From an uncultured Candidatus Saccharibacteria bacterium (GTDB taxonomy: Bacteria > Patescibacteriota > Saccharimonadia > Saccharimonadales > Saccharimonadaceae), in NCBI GenBank assembly GCA_946538495.1, contig CAMNGP010000001.1, forward strand, positions 1 through 64,000: a stretch of DNA of 64,000 nucleotides. The letters are read 5' to 3'. The stretch's first letter is position 1. Each line of letters begins with the position of its first letter. A program made the position numbers and the translations under genes. This document shows, in pieces, positions 35,880-44,895 of this stretch. The notes under the pieces were generated by a model. The model searched no databases, was not told the DNA's origin, and worked only from the letters and a program-made list of their open reading frames with translations.

Positions 35880-37697
35880 ATGACTTTGAGCAAAGATAAG
35901 ATAAGAAATGTGGCAATTATTGCCCACGTAGACCACGGTAAGACTACACTTGTAGATGGACTTTTGAAGCAATCTCATACTTTTCGCGACAACCAAGCCG
36001 AGATGAATCAGACACTCATCATGGATTCAATGGATCAAGAGCATGAGCGCGGTATCACAATTACCGCCAAGCAGACTTGTGTTTATTATGATGGCTATAA
36101 GATTAACATCATCGACACGCCAGGCCATGCTGATTTCTCTGGCGAAGTTGAGCGTACTTTAAATATGGCCGATGGCGTACTGCTAATCGTAGATGCACAG
36201 GAAGGCCCGATGCCGCAAACCAAATTTGTTTTGCAAAAGGCCTTGGAACTTAATCTTAAGCCAGTCGTGATTATTAACAAGATCGATAAGCCAGCCGCTC
36301 GCATTCCTGAGGTCTTAAGTGAAATTGAAAGCCTCTTCCTAGAGCTAGCTACAGACGAATCACAACTGTTTTATCCTGTTTATTATGCGATTGCACGTGA
36401 AGGACGTGCTGGTAAAACTACGAATCTTGATGACGATTTGCACGTTATCTTTGAATCAATTATAAATGATATTCCAGCGCCTTCAGTAGATAGTGACTCC
36501 GATTCGGCACAGCTACTAGTGGCGGCACTGGCTGGAGATAATTATCTGGGCAAATATTGTATCGGTAAAATTTTCCGTGGCAAACTAAAGAAGGGGCAAA
36601 GCGTTAAGATCTTGCACAATAATGAGTCGAAAACTAGCAAGATTGATAATTTGTTTGTCTACAAAGGCCTTGGTAAAGAAGAGGTACCCGAGGCGATTGC
36701 AGGAGACATCGTGGCAATCACAGGAGTAGCTGAAGCAAATATCGGCGACACGATTGCGACCGGAGATAACCCTGAAGCCTTGCCAGGCATCGAACTAGAA
36801 GCCCCGACTCTTTCAATCTATATTGGACCAAACACTTCACCGCTCAAAGGTAGAGAAGGGGAATATACTACATCGCGCCAAATTGCAGAAAGGCTGGAAA
36901 GAGAGCTAGAGACAAATATCGCATTAAAGCTTCAACCTGATGGTCTGGGCTATAAGGTTTCGGGACGAGGAGAGCTGCATTTGTCGGTTTTGATTGAGAC
37001 TATGCGCCGCGAGGGATACGAACTTGAAGCAGGGCGCCCTGAGGTCGTTTATCGCGACATTGATGGTCAAAAATGTGAGCCGATGGAAGACTTAACTATT
37101 GAGGTAAGCTCAGAATTTGTTGGCGCGGTTTCACAAGAATTAGGTATTAGACGCGCAGAATTAAAATCGCAAGAGATAACTTCTTCGGGTAGCACGCGTT
37201 TTGTATACGAGATTTCTACGGCAGCGTTAATCGGACTACGCAACAACTTACTCACAGAAACTAAAGGTACAGTCATTATGTCTAGTATCCCGAGCGGCTA
37301 TCGCCCAGTTGATGGATATTATCGCCCAGAGCGTAACGGCGCCCTTGTCGCATTTGAAGACGGAGTTTCCACTTCTTATGCGCTGGATGCTGCGCAGGCC
37401 AGAGGTGTGCTATTTATTCCACCCCAAACGCCGGTATATCAAGGTATGATCGTTGGGTTATCGAATAAGAAGGATGATATAGACATCAATATTTGCCGCG
37501 AAAAACAGCTTACTAATATGCGTACGCACGCCTCGGATGGAGCGATTCAGCTAACTCCATACACACAATTGTCTCTGGAGCAATGCTTAGATTTCTTGCT
37601 GGACGATGAATTATTGGAGGTAACGCCAAAATCATTAAGACTCAGAAAGCGCCAGTTAGACCCCATCAAACGAAAACGCGAAAATCGAAAGTACTAA
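35880..37697 (+). CDS. typA: GTP-binding protein TypA/BipA
   Basis: This 605-residue translational GTPase has G1 [17 protein letters not shown], switch [20 protein letters not shown]4 [10 protein letters not shown], the EF-G-like domains, and the TypA-specific C-terminus ([20 protein letters not shown]). It acts in ribosome assembly under stress. The start at 35880 replaces a longer in-frame start, because the promoter overlaps the extension. tatD follows after four bases. Confidence 0.96.
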   Translation: MTLSKDKIRNVAIIAHVDHGKTTLVDGLLKQSHTFRDNQAEMNQTLIMDSMDQEHERGITITAKQTCVYYDGYKINIIDTPGHADFSGEVERTLNMADGVLLIVDAQEGPMPQTKFVLQKALELNLKPVVIINKIDKPAARIPEVLSEIESLFLELATDESQLFYPVYYAIAREGRAGKTTNLDDDLHVIFESIINDIPAPSVDSDSDSAQLLVAALAGDNYLGKYCIGKIFRGKLKKGQSVKILHNNESKTSKIDNLFVYKGLGKEEVPEAIAGDIVAITGVAEANIGDTIATGDNPEALPGIELEAPTLSIYIGPNTSPLKGREGEYTTSRQIAERLERELETNIALKLQPDGLGYKVSGRGELHLSVLIETMRREGYELEAGRPEVVYRDIDGQKCEPMEDLTIEVSSEFVGAVSQELGIRRAELKSQEITSSGSTRFVYEISTAALIGLRNNLLTETKGTVIMSSIPSGYRPVDGYYRPERNGALVAFEDGVSTSYALDAAQARGVLFIPPQTPVYQGMIVGLSNKKDDIDINICREKQLTNMRTHASDGAIQLTPYTQLSLEQCLDFLLDDELLEVTPKSLRLRKRQLDPIKRKRENRKY

Positions 37698-37701
37698 ACC
37701 A

Positions 37702-38439
37702 ATGCCATATTTAATTGATTCACATTGCCATTTACACGATCGAGATTTTTTCGAGGCAAGACAAGCTGAAGAGATGATAAAAAATGCTTGGGAGGCAGGA
37801 GTCAAAAAAATTGTTTGTATTGGCACTTCACATGAGGATTCACTCGCGGCACGTGATTTCGCGAACAAGCACGATAACGTATATTGGACTTATGGCATTC
37901 ATCCAGAGGGTGCTACTAAAACCCACGCTACTCATGAATTAGAGTCAGATAAAAACCTAGTCGCTATCGGTGAAGTGGGACTGGATTATCATTACGATGG
38001 GTATGACAGAGATGCGCAAATAAAACTCTTCGAGCAAATGCTGCAACTTGCCATAGACAATAATCTGCCAGTTTCGTTTCACGTACGGGAAGCTTTTTCT
38101 GATTTCTTTGCCGTAGTCAATAATTTTCCAAAGATTCGCGGCGTAGTACATTCATTCACGGATAGCAAGAAAGTCTTAAAGCGCATCTTGGATGAAACAG
38201 ATTTTTACGTTGGAGTCAACGGACTCGCAACTTATTCAACATTGCCAACTCCCCCAATTGAACGAATTATTCTCGAAACCGATGCGCCATTCTTGGCACC
38301 AATACCGCATCGTGGGCAAACTAATCAACCAGCTTATATTTTCGAAATCGCTACGTGGCTTAGCAATAAGTTAGAGAGAAGTTTTGAGGAAATCCAAGAT
38401 ACTACTACTAAAAATGCCGAATCTTTGTTTAAACTTTAG
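37702..38439 (+). CDS. tatD: TatD family metal-dependent DNase
   Basis: This 245-residue TIM-barrel hydrolase has metal ligands in LIDSHCHLHD, GEVGLDYHYDGYDRD (Glu), SFHVREA (His), GVVHSFTD (His) and LETDAPFLAP (Asp). The family has 3'-5' DNase activity. It follows typA by four bases and is probably co-transcribed. Length is near normal (about 255-260). Confidence 0.93.
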   Translation: MPYLIDSHCHLHDRDFFEARQAEEMIKNAWEAGVKKIVCIGTSHEDSLAARDFANKHDNVYWTYGIHPEGATKTHATHELESDKNLVAIGEVGLDYHYDGYDRDAQIKLFEQMLQLAIDNNLPVSFHVREAFSDFFAVVNNFPKIRGVVHSFTDSKKVLKRILDETDFYVGVNGLATYSTLPTPPIERIILETDAPFLAPIPHRGQTNQPAYIFEIATWLSNKLERSFEEIQDTTTKNAESLFKL

Positions 38440-38444
38440 CTTTA

Positions 38445-38453
38445 TGCTAAAAT
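38445..38453 (+). promoter_or_regulatory. Leaderless promoter of the 38460 gene
   Basis: TGC-TAAAAT with exactly six bases to the ATG at 38460. Confidence 0.6.
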
Positions 38454-38459
38454 TAGAAT

Positions 38460-38972
38460 ATGGAAGAGAAGGATAGCAAAATCAGCGAAGCAGACCTTGC
38501 TGCTGCTTTTAAACCAGAAAAAGAGAAAAAATCAAAGAGCCCGAAAGACAAGAAAAAGGTTATTTCGATTATCGTTTTCGCAATTGGCATAGCTACCTTG
38601 ATAACCGGTGTTGTATTTTTGATTATGAACTTAGTTGCTAAACCTGGCTTACAGGATGGCGAATACTTAGTTTCGGCTAAACAGTGGATATTAGATGATA
38701 GCGCCAATTGTGATTCCGAGGCAAATTGCGAGTCTGGACAAGTCGCTTGGCGATTTACTGAAATTGGAAAGGGCATTCTGACTACTAATAATCATCTCAA
38801 TGATTATGATTTTATCTGGGCCATCGAAGATGGTAAGCTCAAAATCGAGACTAACTGGCTTTACAAATTAGAAAATGAGTATCAATACGATTTAGACCAA
38901 AGAAATGGCTTCTTGACTTTGCACGAGGGTGACAAAGATATAAAATTCGTTGCTGACTTTGCAACTGAATAA
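38460..38972 (+). CDS. Single-pass membrane protein of unknown function
   Basis: This 170-residue protein has a Lys/Glu-rich cytoplasmic N-terminus (1-38), one membrane segment (about 39-62, IISIIVFAIGIATLITGVVF) and an extracytoplasmic domain of 105 residues with two cysteines (DSANCDSEANCESGQ), which may form a disulfide. The rest is beta-rich (FIWAIEDGKLKIETNWLYKL). I do not recognise the fold. A DsbA-like enzyme exists at 9569, so a disulfide is plausible. Confidence 0.75.
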   Translation: MEEKDSKISEADLAAAFKPEKEKKSKSPKDKKKVISIIVFAIGIATLITGVVFLIMNLVAKPGLQDGEYLVSAKQWILDDSANCDSEANCESGQVAWRFTEIGKGILTTNNHLNDYDFIWAIEDGKLKIETNWLYKLENEYQYDLDQRNGFLTLHEGDKDIKFVADFATE

Positions 38973-38977
38973 AAATA

Positions 38978-38986
38978 TGTTATAAT
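38978..38986 (+). promoter_or_regulatory. Leaderless promoter of the cysteine desulfurase-mnmA operon
   Basis: TGT-TATAAT with exactly six bases to the ATG at 38993. Confidence 0.7.
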
Positions 38987-38992
38987 ATATTT

Positions 38993-40132
38993 ATGATTTA
39001 TCTTGATCATGCTGCAGCTACTCCTGTCTCTAAAAAAGTCTTGGAGGCCATGACGCCGTATTTTACGGATGATTTTTTCAACCCTTCGGCGGCGTATCTA
39101 CCAGCCAAAAAAGTTGCGCACGATTACGGAGAGGCCAAAGGCATAATTGCACATGCAATCGGAGCAAAAGCCTCTGATCTGATTATCACTGCTGGAGCTA
39201 CCGAGGCAAACAACTTGGCTTTTACGGCAATAAAACAAGGTGGACATGTATTATATCTGGAAACTGAACACGATTCGGTGAGACGCGTGGCAGAAAATTG
39301 TAGCGGAGAGGCTGTTAAGGTTTTAGATAATGGATTGATTGACTTGGCTAATTTGAAAGCCAAAATTTCTGATGAAACACAGCTAATTTCAATTAGCCTA
39401 GCCAATAATGAGCTCGGCACGATTCAACCATTAGCCGAAGTGGCACAAATAATTCGCGAGATAAAGATTGACCGCATGAAGCGAGGGGTTAAGACTCAAT
39501 TATTGCTACATTCGGATGCATCGCAGGCGCTCAATCTACTTGATATCAACGTTGCAAGACTCGGTATTGACTTGTTGACCCTAAATGCCGCCAAGGTATA
39601 TGGTCCTAAGGGAGTGGGCGCACTATACGTCTCGCATGATGTTAGACTAAAACCATTGACCGTGGGCGGAGGGCAGGAAAATGGCCTAAGAAGTGGAACA
39701 GAAAATGTGCCTGGTGTAATTGGATTTGCTAAAGCAATTGAAATTGCTAAAGAGCATTTAAACGGGAATCGCAAAAAATACGCTAATTGGAGGAGAATTC
39801 TTCTTTCAGAATTACAAGGATATGAGCTGATTAACAAAAAGCATACGCTTGACAATTTTATTGTTTTATGCTATAATGGTATAGATGCGGAACGTTTAGT
39901 GTTCCTTCTTGAAGAAAAAGATATTTGTGTTGCTACAGGCGCTGCTTGTGCTGCCTCAAAAGGCGTGCGTTCTCATGTGCTAAAAGCCATCGGGCTTTCT
40001 GACGAGCAAATTGCTGGATCGCTTAGAATAACACTTGGCGAGACTAACACCGAAGAACAAATCCACGAAGCCGCCCGAATCATCAACCAAGTCGTGCATG
40101 ACGAAAAAGAAAGGATCGGTGGATATGAGTAG
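38993..40132 (+). CDS. Cysteine desulfurase (IscS/NifS type)
   Basis: This 379-residue PLP enzyme has IYLDHAAATPVSKKV, the PLP pocket LLHSDASQALN, AAKVYGPKGVGALY with the Schiff-base lysine, the GGGQENGLRSGTENVPG loop and the catalytic cysteine segment CVATGAACAA. It supplies persulfide sulfur. mnmA follows, overlapping by eight bases, so tRNA 2-thiouridylation is the obvious outlet. The last codons and stop lie in palindromic element G. Confidence 0.93.
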   Translation: MIYLDHAAATPVSKKVLEAMTPYFTDDFFNPSAAYLPAKKVAHDYGEAKGIIAHAIGAKASDLIITAGATEANNLAFTAIKQGGHVLYLETEHDSVRRVAENCSGEAVKVLDNGLIDLANLKAKISDETQLISISLANNELGTIQPLAEVAQIIREIKIDRMKRGVKTQLLLHSDASQALNLLDINVARLGIDLLTLNAAKVYGPKGVGALYVSHDVRLKPLTVGGGQENGLRSGTENVPGVIGFAKAIEIAKEHLNGNRKKYANWRRILLSELQGYELINKKHTLDNFIVLCYNGIDAERLVFLLEEKDICVATGAACAASKGVRSHVLKAIGLSDEQIAGSLRITLGETNTEEQIHEAARIINQVVHDEKERIGGYE

Positions 40133-40200
40133 GTCTTCCTCGAACACACTCAAGGCCGTTCGGCCGAGCTTGCAGTCTTCAAAAAACCTACTCACATCCA
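40120..40200. repeat. Palindromic element G across the desulfurase-mnmA junction
   Basis: Arms 40120-40134 and 40186-40200 match at 14 of 15 positions. The core is ACACACTCAAGG followed by CCGTTCGGCCGAGCTT. The left arm contains the stop codon of the desulfurase and the ATG of mnmA (ATGAGTAG), so the element encodes the N-terminal 25 residues of MnmA. Confidence 0.88.
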
Positions 40201-41345
40201 AGCCAACTGTTTTTGTTGGTATGAGCGGCGGTGTAGATTCGAGCGTTTCGGCCTTGCTTTTAGTTCAGCAAGGATATGGCGTTACCGGCGTATATATGAA
40301 AAACTGGTCGAAAGATTTGCCAGGCATGAAATGCCCGTGGGCGGAAGACTTGGCCGATGCTAAGAGGGTAGCGGTTAAACTGGGGATTAATTTTGAGGTT
40401 TGGGATTTTGAAGAAGAATACCGCAAAAGAGTCGTAGATTACATGATTGAGGAGTTTAAAAAGGGTAACACGCCAAACCCTGACATCATGTGTAATCAAG
40501 AAATCAAATTTAAATTGTTTTATGAAAAAGCTATGGAACGCGGAGCGGATTTTATTGCCACGGGACATTATGCAAGGGTGGGAAAAAATAATGAGACTGG
40601 CGCGCTATCCAAGGAACAACTTCCAGGCCGCTCTAGCCAAGTCCCCATGTCTGGCAGAATACATCAGGCTCAGTTTTCTCCCACTCTTTTACGTGCCGTA
40701 GACGAAAACAAGGATCAGACGTATTTCTTATACAGGATTTCGGATGAGGCACTAGAACACACTATTTTTCCGATTGGCGAGATGACGAAACCAGAAGTAA
40801 AAAAGCTTGCCGAAAAACACGGATTACATAATGCTTATAAAAAAGAGTCGATGGGGGTTTGCTTTGTGGGAGAGGTTGGAATGAAAGACTTTTTAAAGGA
40901 ATATATCGATATTAAACCAGGGGAAATTCGTGAGGTAGAATCTGGGCACGTACTGGGATACCATGAAGGTGCAGTTTTTTACACCATTGGCCAACGACAC
41001 GGATTATACCTTGACGGCGAAAAGGGCGTCATCAATGACGGCATGCCATATTATGTCGTAAAAAAAGACATAAAAAACAATATCGTTTACGTTTCAAAAA
41101 ACCTTAATGACGATAGTTTATGGGTAGATGAACTCAAGCTAAAAGACGTTATAATTAGAGGGATGGGATTAAAACATCCACTGGACAACATACTAGTTCG
41201 ACTCCGACATCGCGCACCGCTAGTCCCTGCAGATTTTGACGGTAAAACGATTCATTTTAATAATAAAGTTAAACGTCCAGCTTCGGGACAATCCGCCGTT
41301 ATATATGACGGAGAAACCTGTCTTGGTGGCGGAATAATTGCATAA
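40125..41345 (+). CDS. mnmA: tRNA-specific 2-thiouridylase with element-encoded additions
   Basis: This 406-residue protein (start at the ATG overlapping the desulfurase stop) thiolates U34 of tRNA. It has the PP-loop VGMSGGVDSSVSALLL, the cysteines in GMKCPWAEDL and GVCFVGEVG, and NPDIMCNQEIKF. Family members are about 360 residues. The excess is a 25-residue N-terminal stretch from element G and an insert of about 35 residues (ETGALSKEQLPGRSSQVPMS and on) from element L. Both keep the frame. An upstream in-frame start at 40035 is unlikely. Confidence 0.9.
   Translation: MSRSSSNTLKAVRPSLQSSKNLLTSKPTVFVGMSGGVDSSVSALLLVQQGYGVTGVYMKNWSKDLPGMKCPWAEDLADAKRVAVKLGINFEVWDFEEEYRKRVVDYMIEEFKKGNTPNPDIMCNQEIKFKLFYEKAMERGADFIATGHYARVGKNNETGALSKEQLPGRSSQVPMSGRIHQAQFSPTLLRAVDENKDQTYFLYRISDEALEHTIFPIGEMTKPEVKKLAEKHGLHNAYKKESMGVCFVGEVGMKDFLKEYIDIKPGEIREVESGHVLGYHEGAVFYTIGQRHGLYLDGEKGVINDGMPYYVVKKDIKNNIVYVSKNLNDDSLWVDELKLKDVIIRGMGLKHPLDNILVRLRHRAPLVPADFDGKTIHFNNKVKRPASGQSAVIYDGETCLGGGIIA
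40575..40690. repeat. Palindromic element L inside mnmA
   Basis: Arms 40575-40599 and 40664-40690 pair (GTGGGAAAAA..TGAGACTG against GTGGGAGAAAACTGAGCCTG) with a small indel. The core includes CCAGGCCGCTCTAGCCAAGT and CCCCATGTC, close to the class II cores of elements A and K. It falls between HYARVGKN and LLRAVDENKDQTYFL, an ordinary continuous stretch in other MnmA proteins. Confidence 0.75.
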
Positions 41346-41373
41346 AAAAATGCCCCAGTCGGGGCATTGTTAG
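41343..41373. terminator. Bidirectional terminator between mnmA and the small basic gene
   Basis: Perfect hairpin TGCCCC-AGTC-GGGGCA flanked by A6 on the left and TTGTT on the right. Confidence 0.85.
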
Positions 41374-41382
41374 GCGCTAGAA

Positions 41383-41589
41383 TTATTTAACAATCATCAT
41401 TGCTACATCCGCACAAAGCAAGATGCCGGCGATCATACCCATCGCAGTTACTAAGTAAACATGGAATCTTTCTTGATTCGTGATGCCTTGTTGCTTTTTG
41501 TGCGTGCGCGCAGCGGTTTGGCGACGCGCTTGATTCTGCCTCATAGTTTTTTGGGTTCTTGTGGCAGTTTTTCTTTTTGCTTGAGCCAT
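41383..41589 (-). CDS. Small basic membrane protein
   Basis: This 68-residue protein has a very basic N-terminal half (QAKRKTATRTQKTMRQNQAR) and one C-terminal membrane helix (YLVTAMGMIAGILLCADVAM). The start at 41589 follows AAGGAA. The function is unknown. The basic part could bind nucleic acid or the membrane surface. It lies between mnmA and alaS, on the opposite strand. Confidence 0.65.
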   Translation of the reverse strand: MAQAKRKTATRTQKTMRQNQARRQTAARTHKKQQGITNQERFHVYLVTAMGMIAGILLCADVAMMIVK

Positions 41590-41717
41590 AATAATTCCTT
41601 TTTTGTTTAGTAATATTACTGTTTTTAGTTTAGCATAAGTTTTATAAAAAATCAAGTACAAAGACCGCCAGCGATTATTTGGCCGTGGCAATAATTGCTA
41701 AAACTGATAAGATTTTG

Positions 41718-41723
41718 TATAAT
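41718..41723 (+). promoter_or_regulatory. Near-leaderless promoter of alaS
   Basis: TATAAT with seven bases to the ATG at 41731. Confidence 0.6.
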
Positions 41724-41730
41724 TATCTCT

Positions 41731-43611
41731 ATGGACGCAAATACAATTAGACAAAAATTCTTAGATTTTCAGGTTAAGCACGGGCATAAGGTAATTGAGC
41801 CAGCCCCATTGGTACTAGAGGGCGACCCCACCACTTTATTTACAGGATCGGGCATGCAGCCGCTTTTACCATATTTGCTAGGCAAAAAACATCCACTAGG
41901 GACTAGGCTTTGTGATTCACAGCCTTCGATGCGGTTGCAGGATATCGAAGATGTGGGCGACCCACGTCACACCACAGTTTTCGAAATGCTAGGAAACTGG
42001 TCGCTGGGCGATTACTTTAAAGAAGAACAGATTCGTAACTTTTTTGAGTTCTTAACTAAGGAAGTGGGGCTTGACGCGGAACGTATTTATGTCACCTGTT
42101 TTATCGGTAACGAAAAATACGGCATCCCAAAAGACACTGAGGCGGCAAAGATTTGGCAAAAAGTTTTTCAGGAGGCTGGGATTGAAGCAAAAATCGCCGA
42201 GATTGGTGAAGCTGCCAAAGGCGATAAGCGTGGCATAAAGCCTGGCGAAAGAATCTTTTTCTACGATGATCACGAAAACTGGTGGAGCCGTGGTGGAGGA
42301 TGCGAGACTACACCAATCGGTGATCCATGTGGGCCAGATTCTGAGGTATTTTATGATTTTGGCGAGGATAAACAAGATGTCGAGAAATTTGGTCTTGCAC
42401 ATCCTGCCTCGGACGGTGCTCGGTTCATGGAAATTGGCAACCAGGTATTCATGCAATATCGTCGCAACGAGGATGGTAGTTTTTCAGAGCTCGAGAAAAA
42501 GAACGTGGACTTTGGTGCAGGACTTGAGCGCATCACTGCAGCCTCGATTGACTCATTCGACGTTTTTAAGATTTCCTTAATGAAGCCAATAGTAGATAAA
42601 CTAGAAAAAATATCTGGAAAATCTTACGACAACAACACCGACGAAATGCGCGTAATTGCCGATCATATTCGTGGAGCTTATTTGCTAGCGGCGCAAGGGT
42701 TAGCGCCTTCAAATAAAACTCAAGGATATGCCATGAGGCGCTTGCTACGCCGTGCAATATTGCGAGCCCTAGATCTCGGTATTTCAGATAATTTTTTGGC
42801 GGAAATCGTACCGATTGTGGCCGATAACTACAAAGAATTGCCTGATTCTATCCTGACGCACCGTGAAGTCGCGTTAGATACCTTATTAAAAGAAGAAGTC
42901 GCCTTTAGGAAGACTTTGAATAAGGGTCTAAAGGAACTGAGGAAACTGACCAAAAATAGCGAAACTTTAAGTGGAAGAGATATTTTTAAACTTCAAGATA
43001 CCTATGGTTTCCCAATGGAACTATCTGTAGAGGAATGCTATCGCGAAGGAATCAAACTATCAGAAAACTATCGTGATGAGTTTGATGCGGCACTCAAAGA
43101 GCAACGCGAAAGATCGCAGACCGCTAGCAAAGGTATGTTTAAAGGAGGCTTGGAGGATCATGGCGAACAAACCATCAAATACCACACCGCAACACATCTT
43201 TTGCTGGCAGCACTACAAAAACTTGTTTCGCCAGATATCGTGCAAAAAGGCTCAAATACCACGGCCGAAAGATTGCGTTTTGATTTTAACCTCGATCACA
43301 AGATGACTGACGACGAAAAGAAAGCCGTAGAAGACCAGGTCAATGAATGGATTAAGGCAGATTTACCCGTGGTTCATGATGAATACGACAAGGACTACGC
43401 CAAAAATAAGCTTAAGGCCCACGGACAGTTCTGGGACAAATATCCAGACAAGTTAAAAGTCTATACGATCGGTGATTTCGACAGTCCAGTTTCGCGCGAA
43501 GTATGCGGTGGTCCCCACGTAGAGCACACTGGGGTAATTGGTCATTTTACAATAAAGAAGGAAGAATCTTCGTCGGCTGGAGTACGACGCATTAAGGCAG
43601 TCATTGAGTAA
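41731..43611 (+). CDS. alaS: Alanyl-tRNA synthetase, short form
   Basis: This 626-residue class II synthetase has the catalytic domain (SGMQPLLPYLLG, VFEMLGNWSLGDYFKEEQ, ERITAASIDSFDVFK), the helical tRNA domain (NKTQGYAMRRLLRRAI) and the editing domain (HTATHLLLAALQ, CGGPHVEHTG). The usual C-terminal coiled coil and DHHA1-like C-Ala domain (full-length enzymes are about 870) are absent: the protein stops right after SSSAGVRRIKAVIE. There is no sign of frameshift. Short AlaRS occurs in other reduced genomes. Confidence 0.95.
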   Translation: MDANTIRQKFLDFQVKHGHKVIEPAPLVLEGDPTTLFTGSGMQPLLPYLLGKKHPLGTRLCDSQPSMRLQDIEDVGDPRHTTVFEMLGNWSLGDYFKEEQIRNFFEFLTKEVGLDAERIYVTCFIGNEKYGIPKDTEAAKIWQKVFQEAGIEAKIAEIGEAAKGDKRGIKPGERIFFYDDHENWWSRGGGCETTPIGDPCGPDSEVFYDFGEDKQDVEKFGLAHPASDGARFMEIGNQVFMQYRRNEDGSFSELEKKNVDFGAGLERITAASIDSFDVFKISLMKPIVDKLEKISGKSYDNNTDEMRVIADHIRGAYLLAAQGLAPSNKTQGYAMRRLLRRAILRALDLGISDNFLAEIVPIVADNYKELPDSILTHREVALDTLLKEEVAFRKTLNKGLKELRKLTKNSETLSGRDIFKLQDTYGFPMELSVEECYREGIKLSENYRDEFDAALKEQRERSQTASKGMFKGGLEDHGEQTIKYHTATHLLLAALQKLVSPDIVQKGSNTTAERLRFDFNLDHKMTDDEKKAVEDQVNEWIKADLPVVHDEYDKDYAKNKLKAHGQFWDKYPDKLKVYTIGDFDSPVSREVCGGPHVEHTGVIGHFTIKKEESSSAGVRRIKAVIE

Positions 43612-43627
43612 ATATGGCATTATGGTG

Positions 43628-43668
43628 CAAAAAATAATGTTGTAATTTTTACAACATTATTTTTGTAA
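43628..43668. terminator. Bidirectional terminator between alaS and the FtsA-like gene
   Basis: Inverted repeat AAAATAATGTTGTAA / TTTACAACATTATTTTT, with T runs at both ends. Confidence 0.75.
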
Positions 43669-44895
43669 TAATTTGGCGATTTTGGCCTTGAGTTTGTTTT
43701 CTGGCGGGGCGCCAGCTAATGTGTCAACGCCAACACGGAGTAGGCCCAGTGCCGTGGCGAAGGAGTGATCAAGTTCACTTAGAGCTTCCACATTGAGATG
43801 CTCAATATCTAAATCTGGTAATTCAGCGACATCGATTAGATGGATAACTGGGCGACGCGAAAACGGCAGGGTAGTATACCAATCTGAAATTGCGAGTTTT
43901 TCTTGTAAGAGAGATAGACTTGCGCCACCGCCACAGAGTAGAATGTTGCGAGGTAGGCTACCCATATTATTAAAATCTTCTAGTGCCACCTCGATACCCG
44001 TAAGCCAGACGCTAAGATTGCGAGAAATAGCAGTCTCAATCTTGGATTTAACACGGTCATCCAATTTGCCGGAGTCAAAATCCAATTTGTACCGTTCGGC
44101 GGTTTCAAAATCTACACCGAGCGATTCGGCAATTTGATGCGTAAAGCTACGGCCACCAATAGAAAACATCTTGGTGCCTTCTACGCCACCGTCTTCTACC
44201 ACCGCTACGTCAGTGGTGCCACCGCCAATATCCATAACTACACCCGAGAAGTTTGACTCTAAATCATCGCCTAGGCACGCACGACAAACCGCAAATGGCT
44301 CTACGGCTACAGTTAAAAGATCAAGATTAAGCTCGGCGCAGACCTTCTCAATGGCGGCCACATGAATAAGCGGAGCAAAAGCAGTATAAAACTGAATGAC
44401 GATATCTGAGCCTTTGAAGCCTATAGGATTGCTGATTTTGTAGCCGTCAATTGTGAGCGACACGATGGCGGAATTAATCAAGCGCACTTCGACATTATCG
44501 TTGCCAGTTTCAAGGGCGACGGTTTTTTTGGCGACTTCGCCGGCTTTCTGCTGGACTTTTTTAATAATCTCGCCCATTTCAGAATCGGAAATCGGTTTGT
44601 TGGGGTTCTTGCGAGTGTAATTGACAGTAGTGGTATTGCCTTTGATTAATTCGCCTGCGATTCCAACGACGGTTAAATCTGCTCGCTCACCAGCCTGCTC
44701 TTCAGCCTTCACTAACGCATCTTCACAAACATTGACCACGGCTGGAATATCCGCCACGGCACCAGCATGCATGTTGCCTTCGGTTTGCCGAGCCTTTCCG
44801 ACGCCAAGAATTTCAAGGCTACCCTTCTTGGAGGGTTTTGCTAACACAGCCTTTACAAATTCAGTACCAATATCAAGGGCAAGAATCGTGCTCAT
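43657..44895 (-). CDS. FtsA/PilM-family actin-like ATPase
   Basis: This 412-residue protein has the actin-fold phosphate loops ILALDIGTEFVKAV and GVVMDIGGGTTDVAVVEDGG, and the adenosine motif ILLCGGGASLSLL. The sub-domain between about 85 and 165 resembles the SHS2-type 1C domain of FtsA and PilM. FtsA tethers FtsZ to the membrane and PilM serves type IV pilus assembly; I see no amphipathic C-terminal helix typical of FtsA, so the choice is open. The start is leaderless (TATAAT, six bases). It overlaps the pseudouridine synthase by four bases. Confidence 0.82.
   Translation of the reverse strand: MSTILALDIGTEFVKAVLAKPSKKGSLEILGVGKARQTEGNMHAGAVADIPAVVNVCEDALVKAEEQAGERADLTVVGIAGELIKGNTTTVNYTRKNPNKPISDSEMGEIIKKVQQKAGEVAKKTVALETGNDNVEVRLINSAIVSLTIDGYKISNPIGFKGSDIVIQFYTAFAPLIHVAAIEKVCAELNLDLLTVAVEPFAVCRACLGDDLESNFSGVVMDIGGGTTDVAVVEDGGVEGTKMFSIGGRSFTHQIAESLGVDFETAERYKLDFDSGKLDDRVKSKIETAISRNLSVWLTGIEVALEDFNNMGSLPRNILLCGGGASLSLLQEKLAISDWYTTLPFSRRPVIHLIDVAELPDLDIEHLNVEALSELDHSFATALGLLRVGVDTLAGAPPENKLKAKIAKLLQK

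Noticed and set aside
40035..40124. Upstream start of mnmA giving a 436-residue protein
   Set aside because: The extension lies entirely within the desulfurase coding region and matches no MnmA family sequence; the ATG at 40125 overlaps the stop as expected for coupled genes.
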